Shown: positions 1 through 6,933, counted from the stretch's first letter. The stretch: 28,213 nt of DNA from Bacteroidales bacterium (GCA_004555145.1 SFJB01000009.1:1-28213), one strand, 5' to 3'. Notes: generated by a model from the letters alone, not told the origin. Numbers and translations: made by a program.

Positions 1-37
1 GAAAAGGCCCTCCGGCATCACCGGAAGGCCTTTTCAG
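1..37 (-). terminator. Intrinsic terminator of tmRNA
   Basis: A near-perfect hairpin lies directly beyond the tmRNA 3' end: GAAAAGGCC and TCCGG pair with CCGGA and GGCCTTTTC across a short CATCA-type loop, with one C/A mismatch. Read on the minus strand the 3' arm ends in a T-containing stretch. The sequence before position 1 is not available, so any longer U tract cannot be seen. The A/T-rich stem base means it could also stop transcription arriving from the other side. Confidence 0.75.
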
Positions 38-432
38 TGGAGATGGAGGGATTCGAACCCTCGTCCAAACAACGCCCCAAATGGCTTTCTACACGCTTAT
101 TCTTTCTTTGGTTTTCGACTGTGCAGTGCCGAAAGACAGGCCAAGCACGGCTTATCCTCTGAAGTCTTAACGGTCCGTAGAGGCGTCGGGGCCGCGCATC
201 CGGTTTTGATGATACCCCTTTGTCCAGACTGAACCGGCCTAAAGCTGGAGGGATATACGTCAGCGTCGCAGCCTTGGCGGCGCCGATTGATGCTCAGTCT
301 CTTGGAGACTAGCAAGCGTATGAGTAGTTATAGTTGCCAGTTATGGCTTGAAGACTGGGATTAACGGGCCAATCTCCTACTCCCGGCGTGCTTACCACCC
401 GGAATCGATGCTGTCAAAACCAAAACATCCCC
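38..432 (-). ncRNA. ssrA: Transfer-messenger RNA (tmRNA)
   Basis: tmRNA rescues stalled ribosomes by acting first as alanyl-tRNA and then as a short mRNA for a degradation tag. On the minus strand the 5' end reads GGGGATG followed by TTTTGGTTTTGACAGC, the usual tmRNA start. The 3' end carries the T arm GGGTTCGAATCCC and CATCTCC, which pairs with GGGGATG (one G-U) and leaves A38 as discriminator. CCA is not encoded. Without CCA the length is 395 nt, normal for a one-piece tmRNA. The tag frame starts at GGC (338) just after the conserved ATAACT context and stops at TAG (309), giving GNYNYSYAC. A hairpin (AGTCTC/GAGACT) follows the stop, as expected for helix 5. The final residues AC differ from the usual LAA. 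The RNA starts 26 nt after the lipoprotein stop codon and I see no clear promoter between them. Confidence 0.95.
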
Positions 433-457
433 AGGTAGCAGGAAAATCGTTGTGATG

Positions 458-1045
458 TCAGTTGGCTGGTGTCCAGTCAGAAAATGGAATCCCGCCGTCG
501 AACTCAAAGCCGAAGCTTGCTTTCTGAGCCTCAAAAAATGCATTCACCTCCACGCCATCCCCCTCGCCTTCAATGCTTATAACTCCGCCCTGGACAGGGT
601 AAACGGTCTGACCATCTTCGCCCAGTTGGCTGAACACAACGTAAGTGCCTTCCCCGGACCATTCGAAAATTCCGTTGTGGACAGCATTCGACTTGTCGGA
701 GACAGGAGCCCCATAGCTGAAACTATACCCGTATGCGGCGTTCGCCGATGCGGAGTAAGTCCCAGGAGGGATGGACAGTCCGTCGAATTCAGGAGCATAG
801 AGGGTGACGAAGGCAACGGCACCGGGAGAAATCAGGTTGAATTCTTCGTCCGTACGCCCATAAGCCAGCACCAGTCCGAATTTATGGCTTGAGCTCGCTT
901 CATCGTACCCGAAATAGTATGAAGCAGCTACTTCCGCTTCGAAATCAAGGTCCAATTCATTGAGTTGCAAGTCCATACGGGAGCAGGATGCAAACGCACA
1001 CACCGCAGCTGACAGTATTGCAAACAATTTTCCAAATCGATTCAT
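458..1045 (-). CDS. Putative lipoprotein, unknown function
   Basis: This 195-residue protein has a type II signal peptide: a basic start (MNRFGK), a hydrophobic stretch and a lipobox ending FASC with the likely lipidated Cys at residue 20. The mature part is acidic and rich in Gly, Tyr, Phe and Ser, with alternating polar and aromatic residues that suggest a beta-rich fold. The C-terminal segment ends near FGFEFDGGIPFSDW. I do not recognise the family. Small lipoproteins of this kind are common in Bacteroidales and are often species-restricted. A Bacteroidota-type promoter (1072-1104) lies upstream on the same strand. The tmRNA gene begins 26 nt downstream, so the two may share a transcript. 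Confidence 0.75.
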   Translation of the reverse strand: MNRFGKLFAILSAAVCAFASCSRMDLQLNELDLDFEAEVAASYYFGYDEASSSHKFGLVLAYGRTDEEFNLISPGAVAFVTLYAPEFDGLSIPPGTYSASANAAYGYSFSYGAPVSDKSNAVHNGIFEWSGEGTYVVFSQLGEDGQTVYPVQGGVISIEGEGDGVEVNAFFEAQKASFGFEFDGGIPFSDWTPAN

Positions 1046-1071
1046 ACATAAATGAGATGCAGAATCGAATG

Positions 1072-1104
1072 CAAAGATTGCATTTTTTCACAAAAAAAAC
1101 CAAA
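1072..1104 (-). promoter_or_regulatory. Likely promoter of the lipoprotein gene
   Basis: On the minus strand AATCTTTG (1079-1072) matches the Bacteroidota -7 box TAnnTTTG at seven of the fixed and free positions, missing only the first T. A TTTG (1104-1101) sits 21 nt upstream, the right distance for the -33 element. It lies back to back with the tRNA-Val promoter. Confidence 0.5.
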
Positions 1105-1109
1105 AAAAT

Positions 1110-1140
1110 TTTGTGGTTATAAAAAAACGTTGTACATTTG
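1110..1140 (+). promoter_or_regulatory. Promoter of tRNA-Val
   Basis: TACATTTG (1133-1140) is a full match to the -7 box, and TTTG (1110-1113) stands 19 nt upstream as -33. The tRNA begins 26 nt after the -7 box, leaving a short 5' leader for RNase P to remove. Confidence 0.75.
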
Positions 1141-1166
1141 CAAACCGAAACGAACAACGGTCGCTC

Positions 1167-1241
1167 GGGAGCTTAGCTCAGTTGGTTCAGAGCGTCTGCC
1201 TTACAAGCAGAGGGTCGGGGGTTCGACTCCCTCAGCTCCCA
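1167..1241 (+). tRNA. tRNA-Val (anticodon TAC)
   Basis: A full cloverleaf is visible. The acceptor stem is GGGAGCT with AGCTCCC. The D arm is GCTC/GAGC. The anticodon stem is TCTGC/GCAGA with loop CTTACAA, which places TAC at positions 34-36. The T arm is GGGGG TTCGACT CCCTC with one G-U pair. The discriminator is A1241 and CCA is not encoded. A strong terminator follows at once, so this is a single-gene unit. Confidence 0.95.
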
Positions 1242-1245
1242 CAAA

Positions 1246-1275
1246 AAAGAGGTCAGCAATCAAGCTGACCTCTTT
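1246..1275. terminator. Bidirectional terminator
   Basis: A perfect 12-bp stem, AAAGAGGTCAGC with GCTGACCTCTTT, encloses a 6-nt loop. On the plus strand it ends in T's and would stop tRNA-Val transcription. On the minus strand the 3' arm runs into TTTTTTG, so it also closes the cytochrome c peroxidase operon that ends at 1297. Confidence 0.85.
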
Positions 1276-1296
1276 CGTTATATCCTCCCCCGGCTC

Positions 1297-2637
1297 CTAT
1301 TTGGCAGCAGTGAGATGAGGATTCTGTCCATTGAGCGTACGCAGGAAGGCGACGATGGAATCCACCTCCGAACCGCTCAGCTTTTTCCCTAGTTCATAGC
1401 GGGCCATAGCGCGAACCGCCTCTTCCAGAGTCTGGAAGCTTCCGTCGTGGAAATAAGGAGCAGTAAGTTCTATATTCCTTAGTACAGGGACCTTGAATTT
1501 ATGGAGGTCTTCATCCTTGAGAGTAAAGCCCTTGAGACCTTCGTCATCCGAATTGTACTCGATCTCCGGATTTCTCTCGGCAAAGTAATCTCCATATATG
1601 TCATTATATTCGAAGCTTCTTCCTCCCATTGCGGCTCCGAAATGGCAAGCGGCGCAAGAATTCTCCTTGAACTCCTCGTAGCCCTTCTTCTCCAGCTCGC
1701 TGAGCGCATTGCTATCGCCCTTGAGATAAAGGTCGAAACGGCTGTCAGGGGTGATGAGCGTGCGCTCGAATTCGGCAATTGCGTGGCACAGGGTATATGC
1801 GGTCAACCCTTCTTCAGGGTACAGAGCCTCAAACTCCTTCACCAATGCCTTGTCTGCGTAAAGCCTCTCCACCACCTGCTCCACAGTCTGCTCACCCATT
1901 TCCACAGGGTTGGTGATAGGACCGGCTGCCTGCTCCACAAGGTCCGCCGCCCTTCCGTTCCAGAACTGGAGCACGTTGTACTCGGCATTGTACACGGTTG
2001 GAGCGTTCACTCCGCCCTTAAGTCCATTAATTCCTTCTGACACCCTCTCGTCGGCGTGGTCGGCACCGCCGTTCTCCAACACGTGGCAGGTGGCGCAACT
2101 GATGCTTCCGTCAAGGGAAAGCGCTCCGTCATTGAAGAGCCTCTCACCCATTGCCGCCTTGTCGGCATCATAATCCACGCTGGACGGCAGCGGCCATACA
2201 GGTTCCTCGCTGCCCCTCTTTTCCTTTATCCACGAAGCGAGCAGGGCCCTTTCCCTCTTATCCAGGCCGCTCCTCCAATGAATCATTCTGAAAGAATGCA
2301 GAGGCATGGTATTGTAGCTTACGGCGTGGTCAAGCTTGCTCAAAGTTGCCTCGCTGAAATTGTCAGGATCCGCAATTTCGGCTCCCAGATCAAGGAACTT
2401 GGTACCGGCACTCACGTGCTTGTCCATCATCTTTCCAATCACAGGGAAAGATGAATAGAACGGGAGATCAGGCTCCTGGGAGTGACACACTAGACAGTCG
2501 CTGCGCTCGAGGATAGCCTTCACCTGCTCGTTGGCAGGGCCCTCAGGGAGAGGTTCACGGAAACAGAATCGGCACAGGGCAATGACTGCAGCAAGCGCCA
2601 AAAGCACTCCAAGGGCAATGGTAAGAATACGTTTCAT
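1297..2637 (-). CDS. haem_bd / diheme cytochrome c peroxidase fusion
   Basis: The 446-residue protein has an N-terminal membrane anchor (about 4-24) and three c-type heme motifs: CLVCH (48-52), CATCH (181-185) and CAACH (328-332). The first motif, followed by SQEPDLPFYSSFP, fits the small haem_bd domain. The other two, with the downstream TAPYFHDGS stretch (392-400), fit the CCP/MauG peroxidase family, which reduces hydrogen peroxide with electrons from c-type cytochromes in the periplasm. The haem_bd module probably feeds electrons into the peroxidase pair. It follows the CcsA-type gene by 22 nt on the same strand, which would supply heme attachment. The usual family has two hemes, so the extra domain makes this a triheme form. 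The assignment to the family is firm; whether it acts as a true peroxidase or a MauG-like enzyme is not decided by sequence. Confidence 0.9.
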   Translation of the reverse strand: MKRILTIALGVLLALAAVIALCRFCFREPLPEGPANEQVKAILERSDCLVCHSQEPDLPFYSSFPVIGKMMDKHVSAGTKFLDLGAEIADPDNFSEATLSKLDHAVSYNTMPLHSFRMIHWRSGLDKRERALLASWIKEKRGSEEPVWPLPSSVDYDADKAAMGERLFNDGALSLDGSISCATCHVLENGGADHADERVSEGINGLKGGVNAPTVYNAEYNVLQFWNGRAADLVEQAAGPITNPVEMGEQTVEQVVERLYADKALVKEFEALYPEEGLTAYTLCHAIAEFERTLITPDSRFDLYLKGDSNALSELEKKGYEEFKENSCAACHFGAAMGGRSFEYNDIYGDYFAERNPEIEYNSDDEGLKGFTLKDEDLHKFKVPVLRNIELTAPYFHDGSFQTLEEAVRAMARYELGKKLSGSEVDSIVAFLRTLNGQNPHLTAAK

Positions 2638-2659
2638 AAAAATGTTTTGTTAATATTGA

Positions 2660-3850
2660 TTATTTGCTGTTATACACGTGAAGTCCGTCCTTTGCCGACG
2701 GCAGGTAATTCACCCCATACCAGGTCATCTGCATAGAAGCGAAGGCAATGAACAGCACGGCGAGCAGGGAGCCGCGGCGCGCACCTGTTGGAAGGTGAGT
2801 TGCACATAAGGTCAGAAGGTAGGTGGCGGCAGCCCAGCATTCCTTGGCATCCCAGGCCCAATAGTCACCCCAGCTGAGCTGAGCCCAGATGGAGCCGAAG
2901 ACGATTCCCATCAGAATGAGGCTGGATGAGGTCTTGAGAAGATTGGAGGCAAGAGAGGAGGCCTTCGCGAAGCGGGGGAAGAAAGAGGCGATGCAACACA
3001 ACAGACTTAGAGCCAGAGTGGAATACGCTATCATATACACTATAAGATGAGGCGCAAACCAGAAGCTGCGCAGCGCCGGAGGCAAAGTGGCGAAGCGTAT
3101 TCGGGACACGGAAACCAGAGTGAAGACCACGGCAAGCAGCAGTACGGCCGGGAGCACGAAGCGCGACTTCCAGCTGCGCCTGAGACTCAGCACCGATGAC
3201 ACGAGCAGCAGAATCATACCAGCAAGCACCCCGGGAATGGACGGATTCCACACCAGCCTGAACATAGCTTTGCGTCCGCTTTCCCGGTCAAAATCAGAGA
3301 TATACACCAGCCATCCCTTGTACAGGGCAGGGTGGTTGACGCTCACCCGGCGGGTCTTGGAATCCAGTTCCAGGCTGGCGACATACTGCTTCGGCATGGC
3401 GCTTTCCGGGTAATATTCCGTGTGCACATCCTTCAACTCAAGCTCGAAAGGCAGGGGTATCGAGTCCTCCGTGACATGGGAAGGTCTGTCGCGTTCGAGT
3501 ATTATTGCACTGCTTATGCTGTCGGGAGCGCCGAAGAAGGAAGAGGCAAGCAGCACACTCAGTCCCAGATGGCTGAGGGTAAAGCCCAGGTCCTTCCTTT
3601 CGCGGAAACCGTCCCTCGCGGCAAGTGCGCTCAGGAATATGGCAAGCAGCAACAGGGGAGCCAGCCAGTAACGATAGCCTGGATCGGGTTTGAGGCAACC
3701 CAACACGGCAAAAGAAGCCGCAAGCAGACAGAGAACAACAAAGCTCAGGCGGCGGGGACACTTCCTCGGATAGATTAATGATGCCACAAACAAAGCTGCC
3801 GCCAAAATCAGCGACAGCGGGAATGAAAACATTTGCAGTTCCGGCCTCAT
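2660..3850 (-). CDS. ResB/CcsA-type cytochrome c biogenesis protein
   Basis: A 396-residue polytopic membrane protein that joins features of both halves of the system II cytochrome c synthetase. The first part has membrane segments (about 8-27, 36-52, 61-78, 92-106), then a soluble stretch (about 115-200) with VNHPALYKGWLVYISDFD resembling the ResB/Ccs1 periplasmic region. The second part has the heme-handling WGDYWAWD motif (327-334), conserved His268 and His391, and a C-terminal TWYGVNYL...GLH signature of CcsA. The complex moves heme across the membrane and attaches it to CxxCH. It is short for a full ResB-CcsA fusion. The gene directly precedes the triheme peroxidase, its likely client. 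The start at 3850 abuts the predicted transcription start; Met at 3832 is the alternative. Confidence 0.85.
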   Translation of the reverse strand: MRPELQMFSFPLSLILAAALFVASLIYPRKCPRRLSFVVLCLLAASFAVLGCLKPDPGYRYWLAPLLLLAIFLSALAARDGFRERKDLGFTLSHLGLSVLLASSFFGAPDSISSAIILERDRPSHVTEDSIPLPFELELKDVHTEYYPESAMPKQYVASLELDSKTRRVSVNHPALYKGWLVYISDFDRESGRKAMFRLVWNPSIPGVLAGMILLLVSSVLSLRRSWKSRFVLPAVLLLAVVFTLVSVSRIRFATLPPALRSFWFAPHLIVYMIAYSTLALSLLCCIASFFPRFAKASSLASNLLKTSSSLILMGIVFGSIWAQLSWGDYWAWDAKECWAAATYLLTLCATHLPTGARRGSLLAVLFIAFASMQMTWYGVNYLPSAKDGLHVYNSK

Positions 3851-3857
3851 AGGAACG

Positions 3858-3889
3858 CGAATATACTCAATATTATAAAATTATTCAAG
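3858..3889 (-). promoter_or_regulatory. Possible promoter of the ccsA-peroxidase pair
   Basis: On the minus strand TATATTCG (3865-3858) is one base from TAnnTTTG and CTTG (3889-3886) lies 20 nt upstream. Transcription would begin at about 3851, almost on the ATG at 3850. That implies either a leaderless message or use of the internal ATG at 3832. Confidence 0.4.
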
Positions 3890-3957
3890 AAAGTATCGAT
3901 AAACTGATGAAGCAGCATCAATAAGGGCTACTGGTCAGTCTCAAGACTTTTCCGTTT

Positions 3958-3987
3958 GGTTCATTTCAGGTTCATTTTGGTTCATTT
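3958..3987. repeat. Three GGTTCATTT direct repeats
   Basis: The 9-mer GGTTCATTT occurs at 3958-3966, 3969-3977 and 3979-3987, with spacers of 2 and 1 nt. The last copy covers the stop codon of the EFR1 gene. The purpose is unknown; it may be a simple short tandem duplication. Confidence 0.7.
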
Positions 3988-4761
3988 GCCTGTGCCGAGA
4001 TAATCGCGGATCGCCCTGTACTGGCCCTTGCCCCGAGTAATCTTTCCGAAGCTGATGGCAGCGGACGGACAGTTGTGGTAGCAGGCATTGCAAGTGGTGC
4101 AGGAACCCGTCCAATGCGGACGGCCGGAACTCATCACTATGTTCTCCAACGGGCAGAGTCTGGCACAGAGTCCGCAGCCCGTGCAGGCTTCTGAAGCGTG
4201 GAAGTACCTGTCAGTGACGAGGAAACGGTAGAAGAGAGGCTTCAGAACCCGGGACTTGAGCCAGGCGTTCTTCCCCACCAGGATGTCGCTGCACCGTTCG
4301 TGCGAGCGCAAGGATGCGGCTATCCCAGGGATGCGGGAAAGCGCCGCCTCTATTTTCCTGCACGCCTGTTCCCGGCTGTCCAGGCCCATTCCCGGAAAGT
4401 TCACGTAAGTCTCCGGCATTATCAGGCCGTGGCACGCATCCAGCTCCAGCCCTACCCGCCTCAGCGATTTCCTGAAGAGTTTCTCGCTCAGGCCGGCGTC
4501 ATCGCCATAGGTCGCAATCATATATGTAAATGATGGTTTGCGATTCAGCTGGAGACGGCTCACGAACTCGCTGACAAGTTTCGGAGGGGCCCAGCAGTAC
4601 ACCGGCCACACGAAGCCCAGGCTTTCTCCCTCTCCAAGTTCAGGGCAATACTCCCCCGCCCTGTCCGCTTCCGGGATGAATACAAGACGCTCTCCCAATT
4701 CTGCGGAGATTCTTTGCGCTATGAGACGGCTGTTGCCGCATCCGGAATAATAGTATATCAT
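3982..4761 (-). CDS. EFR1-type flavodoxin/ferredoxin protein
   Basis: The 259-residue protein starts with a flavodoxin-like fold: YYYSGCGNS (3-11) is the FMN phosphate loop pattern seen as YFSGTGNS in the EFR1 family, followed by FVWPVYCWAPP and ATYGDDAG. The C-terminus carries two 4Fe-4S motifs, Cys193/196/199/203 and Cys221/224/227/231. It is presumably a cytosolic electron carrier joining FMN to two clusters; its partner is unknown. I chose the ATG at 4761 because an AAAGGA ribosome site precedes it and because the -7 box at 4780-4787 lies where a longer reading frame (to 4791) would have to begin. The last of three GGTTCATTT repeats overlaps its stop. It shares the strand with the cytochrome pair but is separated by 131 nt. 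Confidence 0.88.
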   Translation of the reverse strand: MIYYYSGCGNSRLIAQRISAELGERLVFIPEADRAGEYCPELGEGESLGFVWPVYCWAPPKLVSEFVSRLQLNRKPSFTYMIATYGDDAGLSEKLFRKSLRRVGLELDACHGLIMPETYVNFPGMGLDSREQACRKIEAALSRIPGIAASLRSHERCSDILVGKNAWLKSRVLKPLFYRFLVTDRYFHASEACTGCGLCARLCPLENIVMSSGRPHWTGSCTTCNACYHNCPSAAISFGKITRGKGQYRAIRDYLGTGK

Positions 4762-4779
4762 AAGTATCCTTTCTTTCCA

Positions 4780-4787
4780 CAAATATA
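4780..4787 (-). promoter_or_regulatory. -7 box for the EFR1 gene
   Basis: TATATTTG on the minus strand is a full match to TAnnTTTG. An ATTG (4814-4811) lies 23 nt upstream, somewhat far for a -33 element. The box fixes the gene start downstream of it at 4761. Confidence 0.6.
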
Positions 4788-4813
4788 ACAAAACTAGTGC
4801 TTACTTGTGCCAA

Positions 4814-4938
4814 TTTGTCAATATTTGCGACAAAATGTCTTGATTTTCAGACAGTTAGACAGCAAAAAGCGAAAAAATGTCCCTGTTTCCCATCTGGTCC
4901 CCCTTTTGTAATTATTATAAGCGTTCCGCAATTGGAAC
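4814..4938 (+). promoter_or_regulatory. Upstream region of Hsp20 with two inverted repeats
   Basis: Two dyads lie upstream of the small heat shock gene: TTTGTC-N9-GACAAA (4814-4834) and GTTCC-N6-GGAAC (4923-4938). Neither matches CIRCE. The second sits about 50 nt before the start codon, in a suitable place for an operator or a 5' UTR hairpin. No clear -33/-7 pair was found here, so the promoter may belong to an alternative sigma factor. Confidence 0.35.
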
Positions 4939-4988
4939 AGGTATTAAAGAAAACAGATAAAAGAATTTATAAAATGGAGGATTTGATT

Positions 4989-5423
4989 ATGTATCCAGTT
5001 AGACATCAGACTTGGTTGCCAAGCATATTCAGTGATTTGTTTGACGATAATTTCGCAGTAGTTCCGGCAAAGCAGTTCGCAAGCCCGGCAGTCAACATCA
5101 AGGAAAGTGACAAGGATTTCAAAATCGAAATCGCCGCTCCTGGAATGACCAGGGAAGACCTTTCAGTCCACGTAAACAACGACGAGGAACTTGTTATCGA
5201 CCTTGAGAAGAAGGCCTGCAAGGAGCCTAAGGAAGAGAAGAAGGAAAACTACCTCCGCAGGGAGTTCACCTACGCTTCATACCACCAGAGCTTCACCCTG
5301 CCGGAAAACATCAACCTCGAAGCCATCAGTGCAGAAATGCTCAACGGTGTGCTCAACATCACCCTTCCGAAGAAGGAAGAGAAGACTCAGATTCCTGCCA
5401 CAAGGCAGATTGAGATCAAATAG
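4989..5423 (+). CDS. Small heat shock protein, Hsp20 family
   Basis: A 144-residue ATP-independent holdase chaperone of the cytoplasm. The alpha-crystallin domain runs from about residue 33 (PAVNIKESDKDFKIEIAAPGM) to the C-terminus, with the signature LNGVLNITLPK near residue 120 and an IPA-type C-terminal I-x-A stretch that can stand for the I-x-I/V oligomer contact. The N-terminus (MYPVRHQTWLPSIFSDLFDD) matches Bacteroidota Hsp20s. The ATG at 4989 is chosen because GGAGG lies 8 nt before it; the in-frame ATG at 4974 would put that site inside the gene. It converges with the LysR-deaminase gene and the two overlap by 8 nt at their stop codons. Confidence 0.93.
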   Translation: MYPVRHQTWLPSIFSDLFDDNFAVVPAKQFASPAVNIKESDKDFKIEIAAPGMTREDLSVHVNNDEELVIDLEKKACKEPKEEKKENYLRREFTYASYHQSFTLPENINLEAISAEMLNGVLNITLPKKEEKTQIPATRQIEIK

Positions 5424-6861
5424 TCTCTGATTTCGCAAAGACTTCCCTGCCCTCGCAGAACACGCGGCTAATGCAGGAGGAGTCAGCCGAGTACACCAGA
5501 TTCGATATCAGGTGATGACACGGTTTCATACGCGGCTCGTTCAAGTCCACAAGCATTGCGTCGGCCAGGCCTCCGGCCTTGATTTCTCCGGCGTCTATGC
5601 CAAAGGCACGAGCCGCATTTTTTGTGCCCCAGCTGAAGACCTCTTCAGCCTTCAGAAGCACGGGATTCCCCTGAACCTTGGCGAGCAGGGCCGCAAACTT
5701 CATCTCCCCGAGCATGTCGAGACTGTTGTTCGAAGAGGCACCGTCCGTACCCAGGCATATGCGGCAACCTGATTCCAGAGCCAGTTCATACGGGAAGCGT
5801 CCGCTCCCGAGTTTCATATTCGAGCACGGGCAATGCGCCACCGTGACACCCCTGCGCGCGAGGATTTTCCATTCCTGTTCGTCCACGTGCACACAATGCG
5901 CCGCAATCACGTCCGGGCCCAGGAAACCAATCTTGTCCAGGTAGCGCACCGGGGTTGTTCCGTACTCCCGTATGCAGTCCTCCACCTCCCTGCGCGTCTC
6001 GGAGAGGTGTATGTGGAGCCGGAGTCCGTGCTTGCGCGCGAATGCGGCAGTGCGGCGCAACTTGTCCGTTCCCACGGTATAAACCGCGTGCGGAGCCATC
6101 ACCAGCTGTATGCGCCCGCCACTCGGGTCAACCCAGTTCTTCACGAAATCCAGCTTCTGCGCCTCCTGGGCCTTGGTGTGGTTCTCCATCACAGTGATGC
6201 CTATCGCGGCGCGCATCCCGCTGCGCACAACCTCATCTATGGTTTCCTCGATATCGAAATACATATCATTGAAGAAGGTGGTGCCGCCCGAGAGCATTTC
6301 CCGGCACGCCAGTTCGCTTCCGTAACGTATGTCCGCCGGGGCAAGCTTGTCCTCGTAAGGCCACACATAGTCCTCGAGCCACTGCTTGAGCGGCAGGTCG
6401 TCCGCATACCCGCGCAGCAGGGTCATCGCAGCGTGGGTGTGGGCATTGTACATAGACGGGAGCAGGGCTGTGCCGGACGCGTCCACAATCCTGGCGGCAG
6501 GGGTGTTCTCCGGAACGTCGAGCGAAGCGAAACGGCCGTGCTCGATAAGCACGTTGCAGATCTTCCCCTCCAGAAGCACGGAGCGCAGGAGCGTAGATTC
6601 AGGGGTGGCGAAGCGATTGTTGATACGCTCGTATGCCCTGGACACGTCCGCTGCCATTTCCAGCATACGCTCCCCGTCCGGAGTAGGGCACACCCCGGAC
6701 TTGCTCCTGTCGAGCAGGCGCACCCCGGCGAACTTCTCGAGTTCCGAGATATTCTTGCTCACCGCCGGCTGGGAAATGCCAAGCTGCCGGGCGGCTGCCG
6801 TGAAGCTGCCTGTTGACAGCACGGTCTGATATACTTTCAGTCTGAAATCTTCCAAGAACAT
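5416..6861 (-). CDS. LysR-type HTH fused to MTA/SAH deaminase-like amidohydrolase
   Basis: The 481-residue protein joins two families. Residues 1-65 form a LysR-type winged helix: FTAAARQLGISQPAVSKNIS is the recognition helix region and LLDRSKSGVCPTPDG the wing. Residues about 93-481 form an amidohydrolase of the MtaD/SsnA group, which deaminates methylthioadenosine, S-adenosylhomocysteine or related aminated rings. The metal site is present: H141/H143 in NAHTHAAM, H285 and E288 in HIHLSET, H322 in AAHCVH, D373 in GTDGASSNN, and CPCSNMKLGSG. The LysR effector domain is absent and the enzyme takes its place, so substrate could control DNA binding. The ATG at 6861 has AAAGGGAG 5 nt upstream. 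A terminator lies just before it and no promoter is obvious. The reading frame is continuous with no sign of frameshift. Both domain calls are secure; the substrate and the regulatory role are inference. Confidence 0.9.
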   Translation of the reverse strand: MFLEDFRLKVYQTVLSTGSFTAAARQLGISQPAVSKNISELEKFAGVRLLDRSKSGVCPTPDGERMLEMAADVSRAYERINNRFATPESTLLRSVLLEGKICNVLIEHGRFASLDVPENTPAARIVDASGTALLPSMYNAHTHAAMTLLRGYADDLPLKQWLEDYVWPYEDKLAPADIRYGSELACREMLSGGTTFFNDMYFDIEETIDEVVRSGMRAAIGITVMENHTKAQEAQKLDFVKNWVDPSGGRIQLVMAPHAVYTVGTDKLRRTAAFARKHGLRLHIHLSETRREVEDCIREYGTTPVRYLDKIGFLGPDVIAAHCVHVDEQEWKILARRGVTVAHCPCSNMKLGSGRFPYELALESGCRICLGTDGASSNNSLDMLGEMKFAALLAKVQGNPVLLKAEEVFSWGTKNAARAFGIDAGEIKAGGLADAMLVDLNEPRMKPCHHLISNLVYSADSSCISRVFCEGREVFAKSETI

Positions 6862-6879
6862 ATTGCTCCCTTTGAATTG

Positions 6880-6908
6880 AAAAAGGCCGGATCGCACTGC
6901 GCCCGACC
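6880..6908 (-). terminator. Intrinsic terminator after the ferredoxin gene
   Basis: On the minus strand GGTCGGGCGC pairs with GCGATCCGGCC (10 pairs, one bulged A) around an AGT loop, followed directly by TTTTT (6884-6880). It ends the ferredoxin transcript 26 nt after its stop and only 19 nt before the start codon of the LysR-deaminase gene. Confidence 0.8.
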
Positions 6909-6933
6909 TGTACTTTCCGATAAGTGTTTGGGG

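Noticed and set aside
97..315. A 72-residue minus-strand frame near the start
   Set aside because: It lies wholly within the tmRNA gene, whose structure explains the sequence.
452..892. A 146-residue plus-strand frame
   Set aside because: It is antisense to the lipoprotein gene, which has a clear signal peptide and promoter.
3332..3778. A 148-residue plus-strand frame
   Set aside because: It lies opposite the CcsA-type gene and has no recognisable motif.
4797..4988. A longer N-terminus for Hsp20
   Set aside because: The added 64 residues are not Hsp20-like; GGAGG precedes the ATG at 4989.
5833..6816. A long (327-residue) plus-strand frame
   Set aside because: It is antisense to the LysR-deaminase gene, which has all expected motifs; the frame is Arg/His-rich shadow sequence.
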